A stretch of 64,000 nt of DNA from 66-474 sp963771735 (GTDB lineage: Bacteria > Pseudomonadota > Gammaproteobacteria > Xanthomonadales > Rhodanobacteraceae), in NCBI GenBank assembly GCA_963771735.1, contig CAVYUN010000001.1, positions 124,001 through 188,000 of the forward strand, written 5' to 3'. The notes beneath the pieces were generated by a model that saw only the letters and a list, made by a program, of their open reading frames with translations, did not search any database and was not told the DNA's origin. Positions 1 through 7,978 of the stretch are shown one piece after another; position 1 is the first letter of the stretch, and each line of letters starts with the position of its first letter. The position numbers and the translations under genes are program-made.

Positions 1-1
1 C

Positions 2-773
2 GCTCAGCGCCGCGAGGCGATCCGGCACTTCGCATCGCGGCGCGCGATGGATATCGATGGCCTCGGTGAACGCTACATCGAGGACCTGATCGAATTCGAT
101 TACGTGCATTCCATCGCTGACTTGTACAAATTGACGCTGGATGATTTCCTGTCGATGAAACGTCGTGCGGAAGAGCGCGACGGCGAGGTTCCGGAAACCG
201 TCAAGGCCGGCAAGATCGCGACCAAATGGGCGGAGAACCTGGTCGCCGCGATCGAAGCCAGCAAGACCACGACGCTGGAACGTTTCCTGTTCGCGCTGGG
301 GATTCCCGAGGTGGGCGAGGCCACGGCCAAGACACTGGCGCGGCATTTCGGATCGCTGGATGCATTGATGCAGGCCGGCGAATCCGATCTCACCGAAGTC
401 AGCGACATCGGCCCGATCGTGGCCGCGCACATCGCCGCGTTCTTCGCCGAACACCGCAACCGCGAGGCGATCACGGCCCTGCGCAAGGCCGGCGTGCACT
501 GGCCGGAATCCGCGCCGCAGCGCAGTGCGAAGGGCCCGCTCGCGGGCCAGACCGTGGTGCTGACCGGCAGCCTGTCGACACTGACCCGCGACGAGGCCAG
601 GGACCGGCTGGAAGGCACTGGGCGCCAAGGTCGCCGGTTCGGTATCGAAGAAGACCGCGTTCGTGGTTGCAGGCGAAGCGGCCGGTTCCAAGCTCGACAA
701 GGCCCAGTCGTTGGGCGTCGAGATCTGGGACGAATCACGCCTGCTGGCATTGCTGAAATCACATGCCAGCTGA
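2..773 (+). CDS. ligA: NAD+-dependent DNA ligase, C-terminal part, one frameshift
   Basis: This is the C-terminal third of the replicative NAD+-dependent DNA ligase, which seals nicks in DNA; the adenylation and OB domains lie before the window. The reading begins just after the zinc-finger region (AIRHF..RRAMDIDGLG), continues through the helix-hairpin-helix repeats (for example GIPEVGEATAK) and enters the BRCT domain (GQTVVLTGSLSTLTRDEA). At about position 614 one extra G breaks the frame. Reading on in the +1 frame restores the BRCT end (KTAFVVAGEAAGSKL...) up to TGA at 771-773. Since ligA is essential, I treat the indel as a probable sequence error. The end overlaps the start of epmA by 11 bases. 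Confidence 0.9.
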
Positions 774-1728
774 TGTGCGTGATCGCCACGCGGCCTTGCG
801 CCTGCGCGCGCGGCTCAACGCCGTGCTGCGCGATTTTTTCGCCGAACGCGGCGTTGCCGAAGTCGAAACGCCGATCCTGTCGCATGCCGGCAACACCGAG
901 CCGAACATCGAGAGCTTTTCGACGGTCTTCGGCGGTCCCACCGACGCAGGTGCACGCACGCGATTGCTGCGCACCTCGCCGGAACACCCCTTGAAGCGCC
1001 TGCTGGCAGCCGGCGTTCGGCGATTGCTACGAACTCGGACGCGTGTTCCGCAACGGCGAAGCCGGATCGTCCCACAACCCCGAATTCACGATGCTCGAGT
1101 GGTACCGCGTCGGCTTGGACCATCGCCACCTGATGCTGGAATGCGCGCAACTGGTGCGTGCCGCGCTGGCGCTGGTGCAGCGCGACGCCATGTCGTGACG
1201 ACCAGCTTCCGCGACTGGTTTCGCGAAGGGCTTCGACTCGACCCGATCGCGGTCGATGAATCCGCGCTGCGCGAGCCCCTGCGCGATTTCTCGATCGACC
1301 CCGACGGACTGACCCGCGACGACTGGCTGGATCTGCTGGTGACGCACCGCCTGCAGCCCGCGTTGCCGAACGACGCGATCACCATCGTTTACGACTTTCC
1401 GGCTTCGCAATGCTCGCTGGCCCGGGTTCGGCCCGGACATCCTCCCGTCGCCGAACGTTTCGAGCTGTATCTCGGGCCGCACGAACTCGCCAACGGCTAC
1501 CATGAATTGAACGACGCCACCGAGCAGCGTGCGCGTTTCGAGCGCGACAACCTGCGCCGCCGCGAACGCGGGCAGGATGAGATTCCCGTCGACGAAAATC
1601 TGCTTGCGGTGCTGGATCGCCTGCCTGATTGCGCCGGCGTGGCATTGGGCGTCGACCGCCTGCTGATGCATATGCTCGGCAGTTACGATATCCGCGACGT
1701 GCTGGCGTTTCCGTTCGCGGAAGCCTGA
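763..1728 (+). CDS. epmA: EF-P--(R)-beta-lysine ligase (EpmA/PoxA), two compensating frameshifts
   Basis: This is a lysyl-tRNA-synthetase paralog of about 320 residues that ligates beta-lysine to elongation factor P, in the class II aaRS fold without an anticodon-binding domain. Motif 2 is recognisable out of frame (CYELGRVFRNGEAGSSHNPE), as are the motif 3 region (GVALGVDRLLMHMLG) and the end (RDVLAFPFAEA). One extra G near 1015 shifts the frame, and a missing base near 1190 restores it, so an uninterrupted but partly nonsensical ORF spans the gene. The start ATG at 763 lies inside the end of ligA, implying translational coupling. The identification is firm; whether the indels are real is uncertain. 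Confidence 0.85.
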   Translation: MPADVRDRHAALRLRARLNAVLRDFFAERGVAEVETPILSHAGNTEPNIESFSTVFGGPTDAGARTRLLRTSPEHPLKRLLAAGVRRLLRTRTRVPQRRSRIVPQPRIHDARVVPRRLGPSPPDAGMRATGACRAGAGAARRHVVTTSFRDWFREGLRLDPIAVDESALREPLRDFSIDPDGLTRDDWLDLLVTHRLQPALPNDAITIVYDFPASQCSLARVRPGHPPVAERFELYLGPHELANGYHELNDATEQRARFERDNLRRRERGQDEIPVDENLLAVLDRLPDCAGVALGVDRLLMHMLGSYDIRDVLAFPFAEA

Positions 1729-1770
1729 AGCATGCCGCGGCTTGCGGGCCGCGCCACGCCGGGAACCCGC

Positions 1771-2502
1771 TCAGGCCACGTCGCCCTGGATGTCGGGGCG
1801 CGCGGGCCGATCGCTCCAAAGATAGCGATAGATCAATCCGCCGATGATTGCACCGATGATCGGCATGACCCAGAAGAACCACAACTGGTGGACTGCCCAG
1901 CCGCCCTGGAACAGGGCCACGCCGGTCGAACGGGCGGGGTTCACCGAGGTGTTGGTGACCGGAATGCTGATCAAGTGGATCAGGGTCAGCGCGAAGCCGA
2001 TCGCGATACCGGCAAAACCGACCGGCGCGCTCTTGTGGGTCGCGCCCATGATGATGAAGATGAAGAAACCCGTCATCACCAGCTCGCACAGCGCGGCCGC
2101 GCCCATGCCATAGCCTTGCGGGGAATGCGCGCCGTACCCGTTCGACGCGAACCCGCTGGCCGCCGCATCGAAACCGGGCTTGCCCGAGGCGATCAGGTAC
2201 AGCACGCCGCCGGCAATGATGCCGCCGATCACCTGGGCGACGATGTACGGAAGCACTTCCCTGGCCGGAAAGCGACCGCCCGCCGCCAGGCCGCAGGTGA
2301 CCGCGGGATTGATGTGGCAACCCGAAATGTGGCCGATCGCGTAGCACATCGTGAGCAGCGTCAACCCGAACGCCAGCGCCACGCCGGCATAGCCCACCCC
2401 GAACTGTGGAACGCCGGCCGCCAGCACCGCGGTGCCGCAACCGCCCATCACCAGCCAGAACGTGCCGAACAATTCGGCCACGCATCGCTTGCCAAGGTTC
2501 AT
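1771..2502 (-). CDS. aqpZ: Aquaporin Z water channel
   Basis: This 243-residue inner-membrane channel conducts water across the cytoplasmic membrane. Both half-helix NPA motifs are intact (residues 65-67 and 188-190). His176 and Arg191 sit where water-selective aquaporins place their selectivity-filter residues, so water rather than glycerol is expected. Six hydrophobic segments are visible and the length matches the family. The start was chosen at 2502 because a strong GAGGGAG ribosome site lies about 9 bases upstream; longer in-frame extensions have no such site. The gene converges with epmA and looks monocistronic. Confidence 0.95.
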   Translation of the reverse strand: MNLGKRCVAELFGTFWLVMGGCGTAVLAAGVPQFGVGYAGVALAFGLTLLTMCYAIGHISGCHINPAVTCGLAAGGRFPAREVLPYIVAQVIGGIIAGGVLYLIASGKPGFDAAASGFASNGYGAHSPQGYGMGAAALCELVMTGFFIFIIMGATHKSAPVGFAGIAIGFALTLIHLISIPVTNTSVNPARSTGVALFQGGWAVHQLWFFWVMPIIGAIIGGLIYRYLWSDRPARPDIQGDVA

Positions 2503-2649
2503 GTCGGATGTCTCCCTCGAAGGCAGGTACGACGGGATGCCGTGGCGTCCCGCGCCGGTCGCGCGGTGACGCCCCTGCGCGACGGCGGCAGCATAGACGA
2601 AGCCGGTCACACGCAAGGTTGCGCCGCAACAATGCAGATTGCTGCCGGA

Positions 2650-3447
2650 TCAGTGGCCGGTCGCGAGCCCGATCGCCTGCTGCAGATCGCTGCGCGAATA
2701 GCTGTAACCGCCGGCAAGCGGCACCTCCGGCAGCAATGGCAGCGAGACCGGGTCCGGAGGTGCAAACTTGCTGCCCGGCACGAACATCGGCGCGCGGACC
2801 TGCAATGCCTTCGCCTGCGGAAGGCTTGCGTACAGTTGCTTGTAGAGCAATACCGCTTCCAGCAGAACCAGGTCGTGCCCCGGATGCCCGCCCCTGGCAA
2901 ACCAGTCGGCATAGGGAATCTTCTGGCGCCCTGCGTTGAGGCGCCCGGATACGGCGATATAGGGCATGGCATTGCTGCGGGCCGCTTTCGATTCCGCCGC
3001 CATGATCGCCTGCGAGGCTTCCGGTGAACCCTGATAAGTGCCCATCAGGATGGGTTTGGCGCCCGCCTTTCGAACGATGCCTGCCAATGCATGCAACGCG
3101 TGTCGCGAATCCTTGCATACCTGCGGCCCGAAGCCGCAGGCAAAATCGTAGCCGCGCTCCTGCAGCACCACGTCGTCGTAATGGCTGGCTGCGAGGGCCC
3201 GCGGCACGGATCCGTCTTGCAGCCACTGGGTAAGCGTCGCACCACCCTTGACGATCATCCCGGTTTGCACGGCATGGCCGTTTTCAGCCGCGAGTGCCGT
3301 GAACACGGCGGGCAGGTTGCCCACGTAAGTCAGACTGTTGCCGACGAACAGAATCCGTTCGGGTCGGGGTGGCCCGGCATTGACCGTGCCGACCAGCAGG
3401 CACGCCAGGACCAGCGACAAGCCGCAAAATTTCTTCCATATCGCCAT
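2650..3447 (-). CDS. Secreted SGNH/GDSL-like hydrolase
   Basis: This 265-residue exported protein has an N-terminal signal peptide (hydrophobic residues 8-22, likely cleavage near VNA at 24). The mature start carries the block RILFVGNSLTYVG, in which Ser38 is the presumed nucleophile of the SGNH family. Near the C-terminus DWFARGGHPGHD resembles the DxxH catalytic block. The substrate cannot be predicted; esterase or glycan deacetylase activity is typical of the family. It begins 2 bases after the stop of the upstream DUF2461 gene, so the two are probably co-transcribed. Confidence 0.75.
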   Translation of the reverse strand: MAIWKKFCGLSLVLACLLVGTVNAGPPRPERILFVGNSLTYVGNLPAVFTALAAENGHAVQTGMIVKGGATLTQWLQDGSVPRALAASHYDDVVLQERGYDFACGFGPQVCKDSRHALHALAGIVRKAGAKPILMGTYQGSPEASQAIMAAESKAARSNAMPYIAVSGRLNAGRQKIPYADWFARGGHPGHDLVLLEAVLLYKQLYASLPQAKALQVRAPMFVPGSKFAPPDPVSLPLLPEVPLAGGYSYSRSDLQQAIGLATGH

Positions 3448-3449
3448 GG

Positions 3450-4136
3450 TCAGAACTCCAGGCTTTGCGCGGCGCACAGGTAATCGACCAGCGGTGCCAG
3501 CCGTTTGAAGTGCTGGACCGCGAACGGCAGCAGCGTGGGCGAGCACGCCAGCGCCTCGTCGAAGCCGACACCCGCGGCATAGCTCTTGCGCTTCAGGTCT
3601 TCGAGCAACGGGTGGTCGACCGCGAATCCCTGCGGCGCGCGGGTCAACGAGTCACCCCAGAATTCGTAATGCTCGCGGAAGCCGCGACTGTGCGCGGCAC
3701 GCTTCCAGGCCGCGGGATTGTCGACGATGAAGTTCCGGATATTCCGCAGCGTGTGGTTTTCCGGATGCCACAGTCCCGCGCCGACGAAACAGTCGCCCGG
3801 CGCGATGTGCAGGTAGAACGACGGCGCGGCGATCTCGCGGCGGCGTTCGTGGAAGATGCGCGCGCCGGCCCAGGGCTTGTACGGCTCCTTGTCGTGGCTG
3901 AAGCGGGTGTCGCGCTGCACGCGGAACAGCGAACCGCCGACCTTGCGCGGATCGGCGCGGTAATGACGGCTCAATTTCGCGATCGGTGCCTGCAGGTCCG
4001 CGATCAGTTGCAGGAAGGGTTCGCGCACGTGCGCTTCGTAATCGGCCTGATGCGCCTTGAACCAGGTGCGGTTGTTGTGGCGTGCCAGCGCGCGCAGGAA
4101 GCGGAAGCTGGCGGACGTGAAGTAGCTGCGCGACAT
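3450..4136 (-). CDS. DUF2461 family protein (TIGR02453)
   Basis: This 228-residue soluble protein matches the DUF2461 family from end to end. Conserved landmarks are the N-terminal FLRALARHNNRTWFKAHQ, the central RDTRFSHDKEPYKPWAG and FYLHIAPGDCFVGAGLWHPE. The biochemical function of the family is unknown. It is the first gene of a two-gene unit with the SGNH hydrolase (2-base spacing). A REP-like element lies directly upstream, between it and sbcB. Confidence 0.85.
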   Translation of the reverse strand: MSRSYFTSASFRFLRALARHNNRTWFKAHQADYEAHVREPFLQLIADLQAPIAKLSRHYRADPRKVGGSLFRVQRDTRFSHDKEPYKPWAGARIFHERRREIAAPSFYLHIAPGDCFVGAGLWHPENHTLRNIRNFIVDNPAAWKRAAHSRGFREHYEFWGDSLTRAPQGFAVDHPLLEDLKRKSYAAGVGFDEALACSPTLLPFAVQHFKRLAPLVDYLCAAQSLEF

Positions 4137-4162
4137 GATTTTTTGGGACCTCTGATGTTGCT

Positions 4163-4262
4163 CGTCATCCCGGAATCGCGAAGCGATATCCGGGACCCAG
4201 TGGCTTTCTACATCAATGTATTACGAGAAAGTCGCTGGGTTCCGGCTTGCGCCGGAATGACG
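4163..4262. repeat. REP-like palindromic intergenic element (about 100 bp)
   Basis: The element starts with CGTCATCCCGGAAT and ends with CCGGAATGACG, near inverted copies of each other. Each arm also contains its own small palindrome (ATCGCGAAGCGAT; CGGCTTGCGCCG) and a GGGACCCAG/CTGGGTTCC pair. Such nested inverted repeats are typical of REP or BIME elements scattered between genes in Xanthomonadales. It lies between the DUF2461 gene and sbcB, both on the minus strand, so it could act as an attenuator or mRNA-stabilising hairpin. Only one copy was noticed in the window. Confidence 0.65.
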
Positions 4263-4287
4263 AAAAAGAAGGTTGATCAGACCTCTC

Positions 4288-5742
4288 CTAAAGTCCGAAT
4301 TCGGTGGCAACAGTCTCGCCCCAGTCTTCCAGCCGATCAAGCAGGGACTGTTTCGCGCCGGGCGGATGTTCGACGCGCAAGCGTTCGATCACGGCGCAAT
4401 ATTCCGGCAGCGTCAGCGTGGTGGTTTCGGTGTTGCGGGTCAGCTTGTCGCGCACGAAGGATCGCCAGCGCTCGCGTTCCCCGGCATCGAGGGTATCCGG
4501 CCAGTTGCGCGCGCGATAGCGGAACAGCAACTCGCCGTAACGGGCATCATCGAAATCGAAAGACGTGCCGGCGAGTCGCGCGGGCGGCGTGGCGCGCACG
4601 CTTTCGCAACGGCGCGTGTCGGCGGGCGAGGGGAATCCGGCGTACAGCATGCACTCGGGATCTTCGCGCGCCGGCCAGCGCCCGGCGCTTGCGGCGAAGG
4701 CCTGGCGCACCCGTTCGACCAGCCCGTCGCGGATGCGGATGGCTTCCAGGTTGCGCAGACAGGCATCGGAATCCAGCGCGATGCGCGCGGTATCCACGCC
4801 CTGCAGCACGGACAGCGGCGCCAGGAACGGCGACTTGTTGGTGTGGATTTCCTTCAGGGGCGGCCGCTGGATGTCGTCCGGCAGGTCGGCACGACGGGTG
4901 AACATCCGTTCGGTCAGTTCATCGGGATCGAGGTGCGTCCAGGTGTCCGGATCGACATCCAGATCGGCCACGATGAAAGTGCCGGCACGCGCGGGGTGCT
5001 CGGCCAGCGGCACGACCATCGCGAGACAACCGCGCTCGGCCCGATAGCGGCCGGATACATGCAGCAGCGGCTGCTGCGTCGGCACGGCCTGCGCGAGGGG
5101 CGCGGCCGCCTTTTTCTTGTCGCGCAAGGCGAAATGCCAGTCATACAGGCGCGGCTGCTTTTGCCTCAGCAATCGGGCCAGCGCCAGCGTCGCCTCGACG
5201 TCGGACAGCGCATCGTGGGCACGCTCCTGCTTCAGTCGATTGGCGGGCGCCAGCCGGTCGAGCTTGAAGGAAGGCGCGCCGTCATCGCCGCACGGCCATT
5301 CGATGCCGTCCGGTCGCAGCGCATAACAGGCGCGCGCGAGATCCATGATGTCCCAGCGCGCGTTGCCGTGCTTCCAGGCATGCTCGTAGGGATCGAAGAA
5401 ATTGCGATAGAACAGGTTGCGATTGACCTCATCATCGAAGCGGATGCTGTTGTAGCCGGCCGAGCAGGTTCCCGGTTCGGCCAGGATTTCGTGCACGGCG
5501 GCGGCGAATTCCGCTTCGACAGTGCCGTCGCGCGCCGCATCCTGCGGCGCGATGCCGGTGATCAGGCAGGCCTCGGGGTGCGGCAGCACGTCGGCAGCCG
5601 GCGCGCAGTACAGCGTGGCCGGATCGCCGATCGCACGCAGCTCCATGTCGGTGCGGATCGCGGCGAATTGCGCGGGACGATCGCGCACCGGATCGGTCCC
5701 GGTGGTTTCGTAGTCGTACCAAAGCATGGTCGGCGCAGGCAT
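4288..5742 (-). CDS. sbcB: Exodeoxyribonuclease I
   Basis: This 484-residue 3'-5' single-strand DNA exonuclease acts in mismatch repair and recombination. The DEDDh motifs are present: WYDYETTG near residues 8-15 (Asp10, Glu12), GYNSIRFDDE in the middle, and HDALSDVEA with the catalytic His/Asp pair. The C-terminal SH3-like and helical region (LPEYCAVIERL) is complete, and length agrees with E. coli ExoI (475). The reading frame is undamaged. It is divergent from orn, another DEDDh nuclease. Confidence 0.95.
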   Translation of the reverse strand: MPAPTMLWYDYETTGTDPVRDRPAQFAAIRTDMELRAIGDPATLYCAPAADVLPHPEACLITGIAPQDAARDGTVEAEFAAAVHEILAEPGTCSAGYNSIRFDDEVNRNLFYRNFFDPYEHAWKHGNARWDIMDLARACYALRPDGIEWPCGDDGAPSFKLDRLAPANRLKQERAHDALSDVEATLALARLLRQKQPRLYDWHFALRDKKKAAAPLAQAVPTQQPLLHVSGRYRAERGCLAMVVPLAEHPARAGTFIVADLDVDPDTWTHLDPDELTERMFTRRADLPDDIQRPPLKEIHTNKSPFLAPLSVLQGVDTARIALDSDACLRNLEAIRIRDGLVERVRQAFAASAGRWPAREDPECMLYAGFPSPADTRRCESVRATPPARLAGTSFDFDDARYGELLFRYRARNWPDTLDAGERERWRSFVRDKLTRNTETTTLTLPEYCAVIERLRVEHPPGAKQSLLDRLEDWGETVATEFGL

Positions 5743-5829
5743 CGCGCCAGCCTAGGGTGCGCCGATGCAGGTGGCAAACGGCCCGGTGCCGGGCGTGGAG
5801 TTGCTAGACTTGCGGGACGGGAGAGAAAA

Positions 5830-6400
5830 ATGACCGAGTGTGCCGACGACAATCTCATCTGGATCGATCTGGAGATGACGGGGCTTGTGCCCCGACACCG
5901 ACTCGATCATCGAAATCGCCACGGTGGTCACCGACCGCAACCTGGAGGTGCTGGCCGAAGGCCCGCAGTTCGCGGTCCATCACGAGGAAGCGCGGCTGCT
6001 GGCCATGGACGACTGGAACCGCAACCAGCACGGCAAATCCGGGTTGTGGCAACGCGTGCTGGAATCGGGCACCGACCACGCGCATGCCGAATCCGAAACC
6101 ATCGCGTTCCTCGAGGAGTGGGTGCCGGCCGGCAAGTCACCGATGTGCGGCAACTCCATCTGCCAGGATCGCCGCTTCCTGTACCGGCAGATGCCGCGGC
6201 TCGAGAAGTATTTCCACTACCGCAACCTCGACGTATCCACGCTCAAGGAACTGGCGCGCCGTTGGGCGCCCAAGGTGTACAAGGGGTTCAACAAGGATTC
6301 CGCGCATACCGCGCTGTCGGACATCAAGGATTCGATCGAGGAGCTGCGCTACTACCGCGCGCACATGGGCGAACTGGCGGGACTGGCGGCCGCGGGATAA
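5830..6400 (+). CDS. orn: Oligoribonuclease, one frameshift
   Basis: This is the essential DEDDh exoribonuclease that degrades 2-5 nt RNAs, including pGpG. The start at 5830 is preceded by GGGAG. The first 20 codons give the catalytic block WIDLEMTGL, then an extra C in a CCCC run near 5891 breaks the frame. Translation resumes one frame over as PDTDSIIEIATVVTD and continues to HTALSDIKDSIEELRYYR with the catalytic His and Asp. Corrected length is 189 residues (E. coli 181). Because the gene is normally essential, a base-calling error is the simplest explanation. The integron cassettes begin 200 bases downstream. Confidence 0.9.
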
Positions 6401-6407
6401 GGGTAGG

Positions 6408-6477
6408 GCGGATTGCATATCGTCGTTTTTGGGGTGATAAACCGTTAACACCGCACTTTGCGCGATATGCAATACCG
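6408..6477. repeat. Inverted repeat (15-bp arms) downstream of orn
   Basis: The arms GCGGATTGCATATCG (6408-6422) and CGATATGCAATaCCGC (6463-6478) are inverted copies differing by one extra A. The 40-base spacer holds a T-run and a GTTAAC palindrome. It could be a short mobile repeat, a REP-type element or an orn transcript stabiliser/terminator. It lies between orn and the first attC half site, so it may mark the left junction of the cassette island. Confidence 0.5.
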
Positions 6478-6579
6478 CATCGCGCCGGGCTTCGGTCCTG
6501 TCTGTGAGGCAAGTGCTTGGTGTCGCGCAGGATTTTTCCGCTTGACGCGCCAAACACAGCGCGCAAGGATGCGTGCATA

Positions 6580-6614
6580 TCCCCGGAACCGGGGTCTAAC
6601 TTCAAGCGTTAGGC
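6580..6614 (+). other. attC half site at the left edge of the cassette array
   Basis: The right half of an attC site is visible: L'-like TCTAACTTCAAGC followed by the R' box GTTAGGC (6608-6614). Recombination by an integron integrase occurs between G6608 and T6609. The left half (R''/L'') is absent; upstream only CCCCGGAACCGGGG remains. R' here is the exact reverse complement of R'' (GCCTAAC) at 7177, as expected if T6609 is the 5' end of cassette 1. Confidence 0.75.
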
Positions 6615-6624
6615 ATTAGCACCC

Positions 6625-7182
6625 ATGACTCTTACAGACGCTGGAAATGCTGGTGAGGAGGCTGTTCGTGATGTACTCCGAAGAGTCAAAGGTGAGTTGA
6701 TCGCTGGGTTCATTCGAACAAAAAACATTTGCTACTACGACCGCAATTTTCAAATCGACTTCCTGCTGTTCGTGCCCAAGATTGGGTTGGTCATATTGGG
6801 GGTGAAGAACTGGAGAGGTACGGTTAAGGCAACCTCAAAGGATAAGTGGACGCAGGAAGTACCTGGCCACAAGAACGAGTTCGGCAACGCTTCATTGCAG
6901 TCCCTTCGCACGTCTGGCATGTTGCTGCACATTCTCGAAAAGGGAAAAACAAACAAGTGGCCGATCAGGCCGGTTGTGGTGTTCGCGAATGATCGCGCAA
7001 AAATTCTAAAGGCGAACGGGAAGCACGCGCCACAGACGGACATAATTTTAAAATCGATGATTCCTAAGTGGCTTTCCGACAATTCAAGTGACGAAATAAT
7101 GTACAAATTTACAATGCAAGAATTCGAGATCGTCAAGAACGTGATCTGTCAGTACACAAGCGAGTATGTCGAAAATGCCTAA
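6625..7182 (+). CDS. Cassette 1: NERD-domain (nuclease-related) protein
   Basis: This 185-residue protein resembles NERD domains (nuclease-related, restriction-endonuclease-like fold). It has an N-terminal helix with GNAGEEAVRDVLRRV, then FQIDFLLFVPKIGLVILGVKNWRG at residues 48-71. This matches the family's D...(E)xK signature with its KNW[SR]G tail, except that the usual catalytic Glu before V-K is Gly here (codon ggg). The rest is family-like. If the substitution is real, nuclease activity may be lost. No Shine-Dalgarno site precedes the ATG. The TAA stop lies inside the R'' box of the following attC. Base composition is unlike the chromosome. Confidence 0.7.
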   Translation: MTLTDAGNAGEEAVRDVLRRVKGELIAGFIRTKNICYYDRNFQIDFLLFVPKIGLVILGVKNWRGTVKATSKDKWTQEVPGHKNEFGNASLQSLRTSGMLLHILEKGKTNKWPIRPVVVFANDRAKILKANGKHAPQTDIILKSMIPKWLSDNSSDEIMYKFTMQEFEIVKNVICQYTSEYVENA

Positions 7183-7245
7183 CAACTCGGTCAACCGGAC
7201 GCAAACCCGCTGTGCGGGTTGCGCCGGTTACCTCGGGCGTTATAC
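7177..7245 (+). other. attC site 1 (69 bp)
   Basis: R'' is GCCTAAC (7177-7183) and R' is GTTATAC (7239-7245). The central stem CCGGaCGCAAaCCCGC / GCGGGTTGCGCCGG pairs fully except for two unpaired A's on the left arm. These would be extrahelical bases, the hallmark that gives attC its strand polarity. The stop codon of cassette 1 overlaps R''. Confidence 0.9.
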
Positions 7246-7261
7246 CTAAAAGGAGCATCAG

Positions 7262-7894
7262 TTGACCTGCACTGCAGTAGTCACCTTGCTGAAGGATCTC
7301 GTGCTTTCTGGTGCTGCAATTACTGGTGCGGTGGTGGCCGTGAAAGGCTTAGGTACTTGGCAGCGCCAATTGAAGGGACAATCTGAATACGAGCTTTCGC
7401 GCCGAATATTGGTGTCTGTATTCAAATATAGAGACGCAATTAATGGTGTTCGTCATCCTGCAATGTGGGCGTACGAAATGCCTTCTCCTCCAGAGGAAGA
7501 AGCTAAAACAATGTCCCGCGAACAAATACGTTTCTACGGCACTTCGAAGGCTTACCAAGCAAGATGGGCCAAAGTTCAAGCTGAGAGAACAACGCTATAT
7601 GCCGACCTACTTGAAGCTGAAGCTATTTGGGGTGCGGAACTAAAAGAACTGTTTAAAGGAATCTTCGATCTCGAGCATGAGTTATTTACGCGAATTCGCC
7701 ACTACGTTGAACTCATAAACCCCGATACCGATGAAGCGTCAAAAGAGGCCATAAGAAACATAGATGGGAAATCTCGCGACATCATGTACGACAATTTGAG
7801 CGAGGAGCCCGATGAATACAAATATGATCTTATTTCGGCAATCGAGAAAATTGAAAAATACCTCAAGCCAAAGCTAAGTCATGAAAAGGTATAA
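7262..7894 (+). CDS. Cassette 2: membrane-anchored hypothetical protein
   Basis: I do not recognise this 210-residue protein. Residues 8-28 form one hydrophobic segment (LLKDLVLSGAAITGAVVAVKG), followed by a WQRQLKGQSEYELSRR basic helix. A long, charged, mostly helical cytoplasmic domain follows with likely coiled-coil stretches (ERTTLYADLLEAEAIWGAELKELF; IRHYVELINPDTDEASKE). The start is TTG at 7262, chosen because AAAGGAG lies about 6 bases upstream. The stop TAA at 7892 falls inside the next R'' box. The codon usage is A/T-rich. A signalling or membrane-effector role is possible but unsupported. Confidence 0.75.
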   Translation: MTCTAVVTLLKDLVLSGAAITGAVVAVKGLGTWQRQLKGQSEYELSRRILVSVFKYRDAINGVRHPAMWAYEMPSPPEEEAKTMSREQIRFYGTSKAYQARWAKVQAERTTLYADLLEAEAIWGAELKELFKGIFDLEHELFTRIRHYVELINPDTDEASKEAIRNIDGKSRDIMYDNLSEEPDEYKYDLISAIEKIEKYLKPKLSHEKV

Positions 7895-7961
7895 CAATCA
7901 CATCCAGCCGACCCAAAAACCGCTGCGCAGTTTTTGGGTCGGCTGATGTGTGGCGTTAGCC
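7889..7961 (+). other. attC site 2 (73 bp)
   Basis: R'' is GTATAAC (7889-7895) and R' is GTTAGCC (7955-7961). The stem AGCCGACCCAAAAAC / GTTTTTGGGTCGGCT is perfect. Outside it, CACATC pairs with GATGTG, leaving one unpaired C. R'' complements the first bases of cassette 2 exactly. Confidence 0.9.
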
Positions 7962-7978
7962 GTCGGGAGACATCGATC

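Noticed and set aside
1736..1753. CGCGGC/GCCGCG hairpin between epmA and aqpZ as a terminator
   Set aside because: The stem is short and there is no T-tract in either direction; chance is likely at this GC content.
6542..6570. TTGACG...AAGGAT as a cassette promoter (Pc-like)
   Set aside because: The -10 match is only 3 of 6, so it is too weak to report as a feature.
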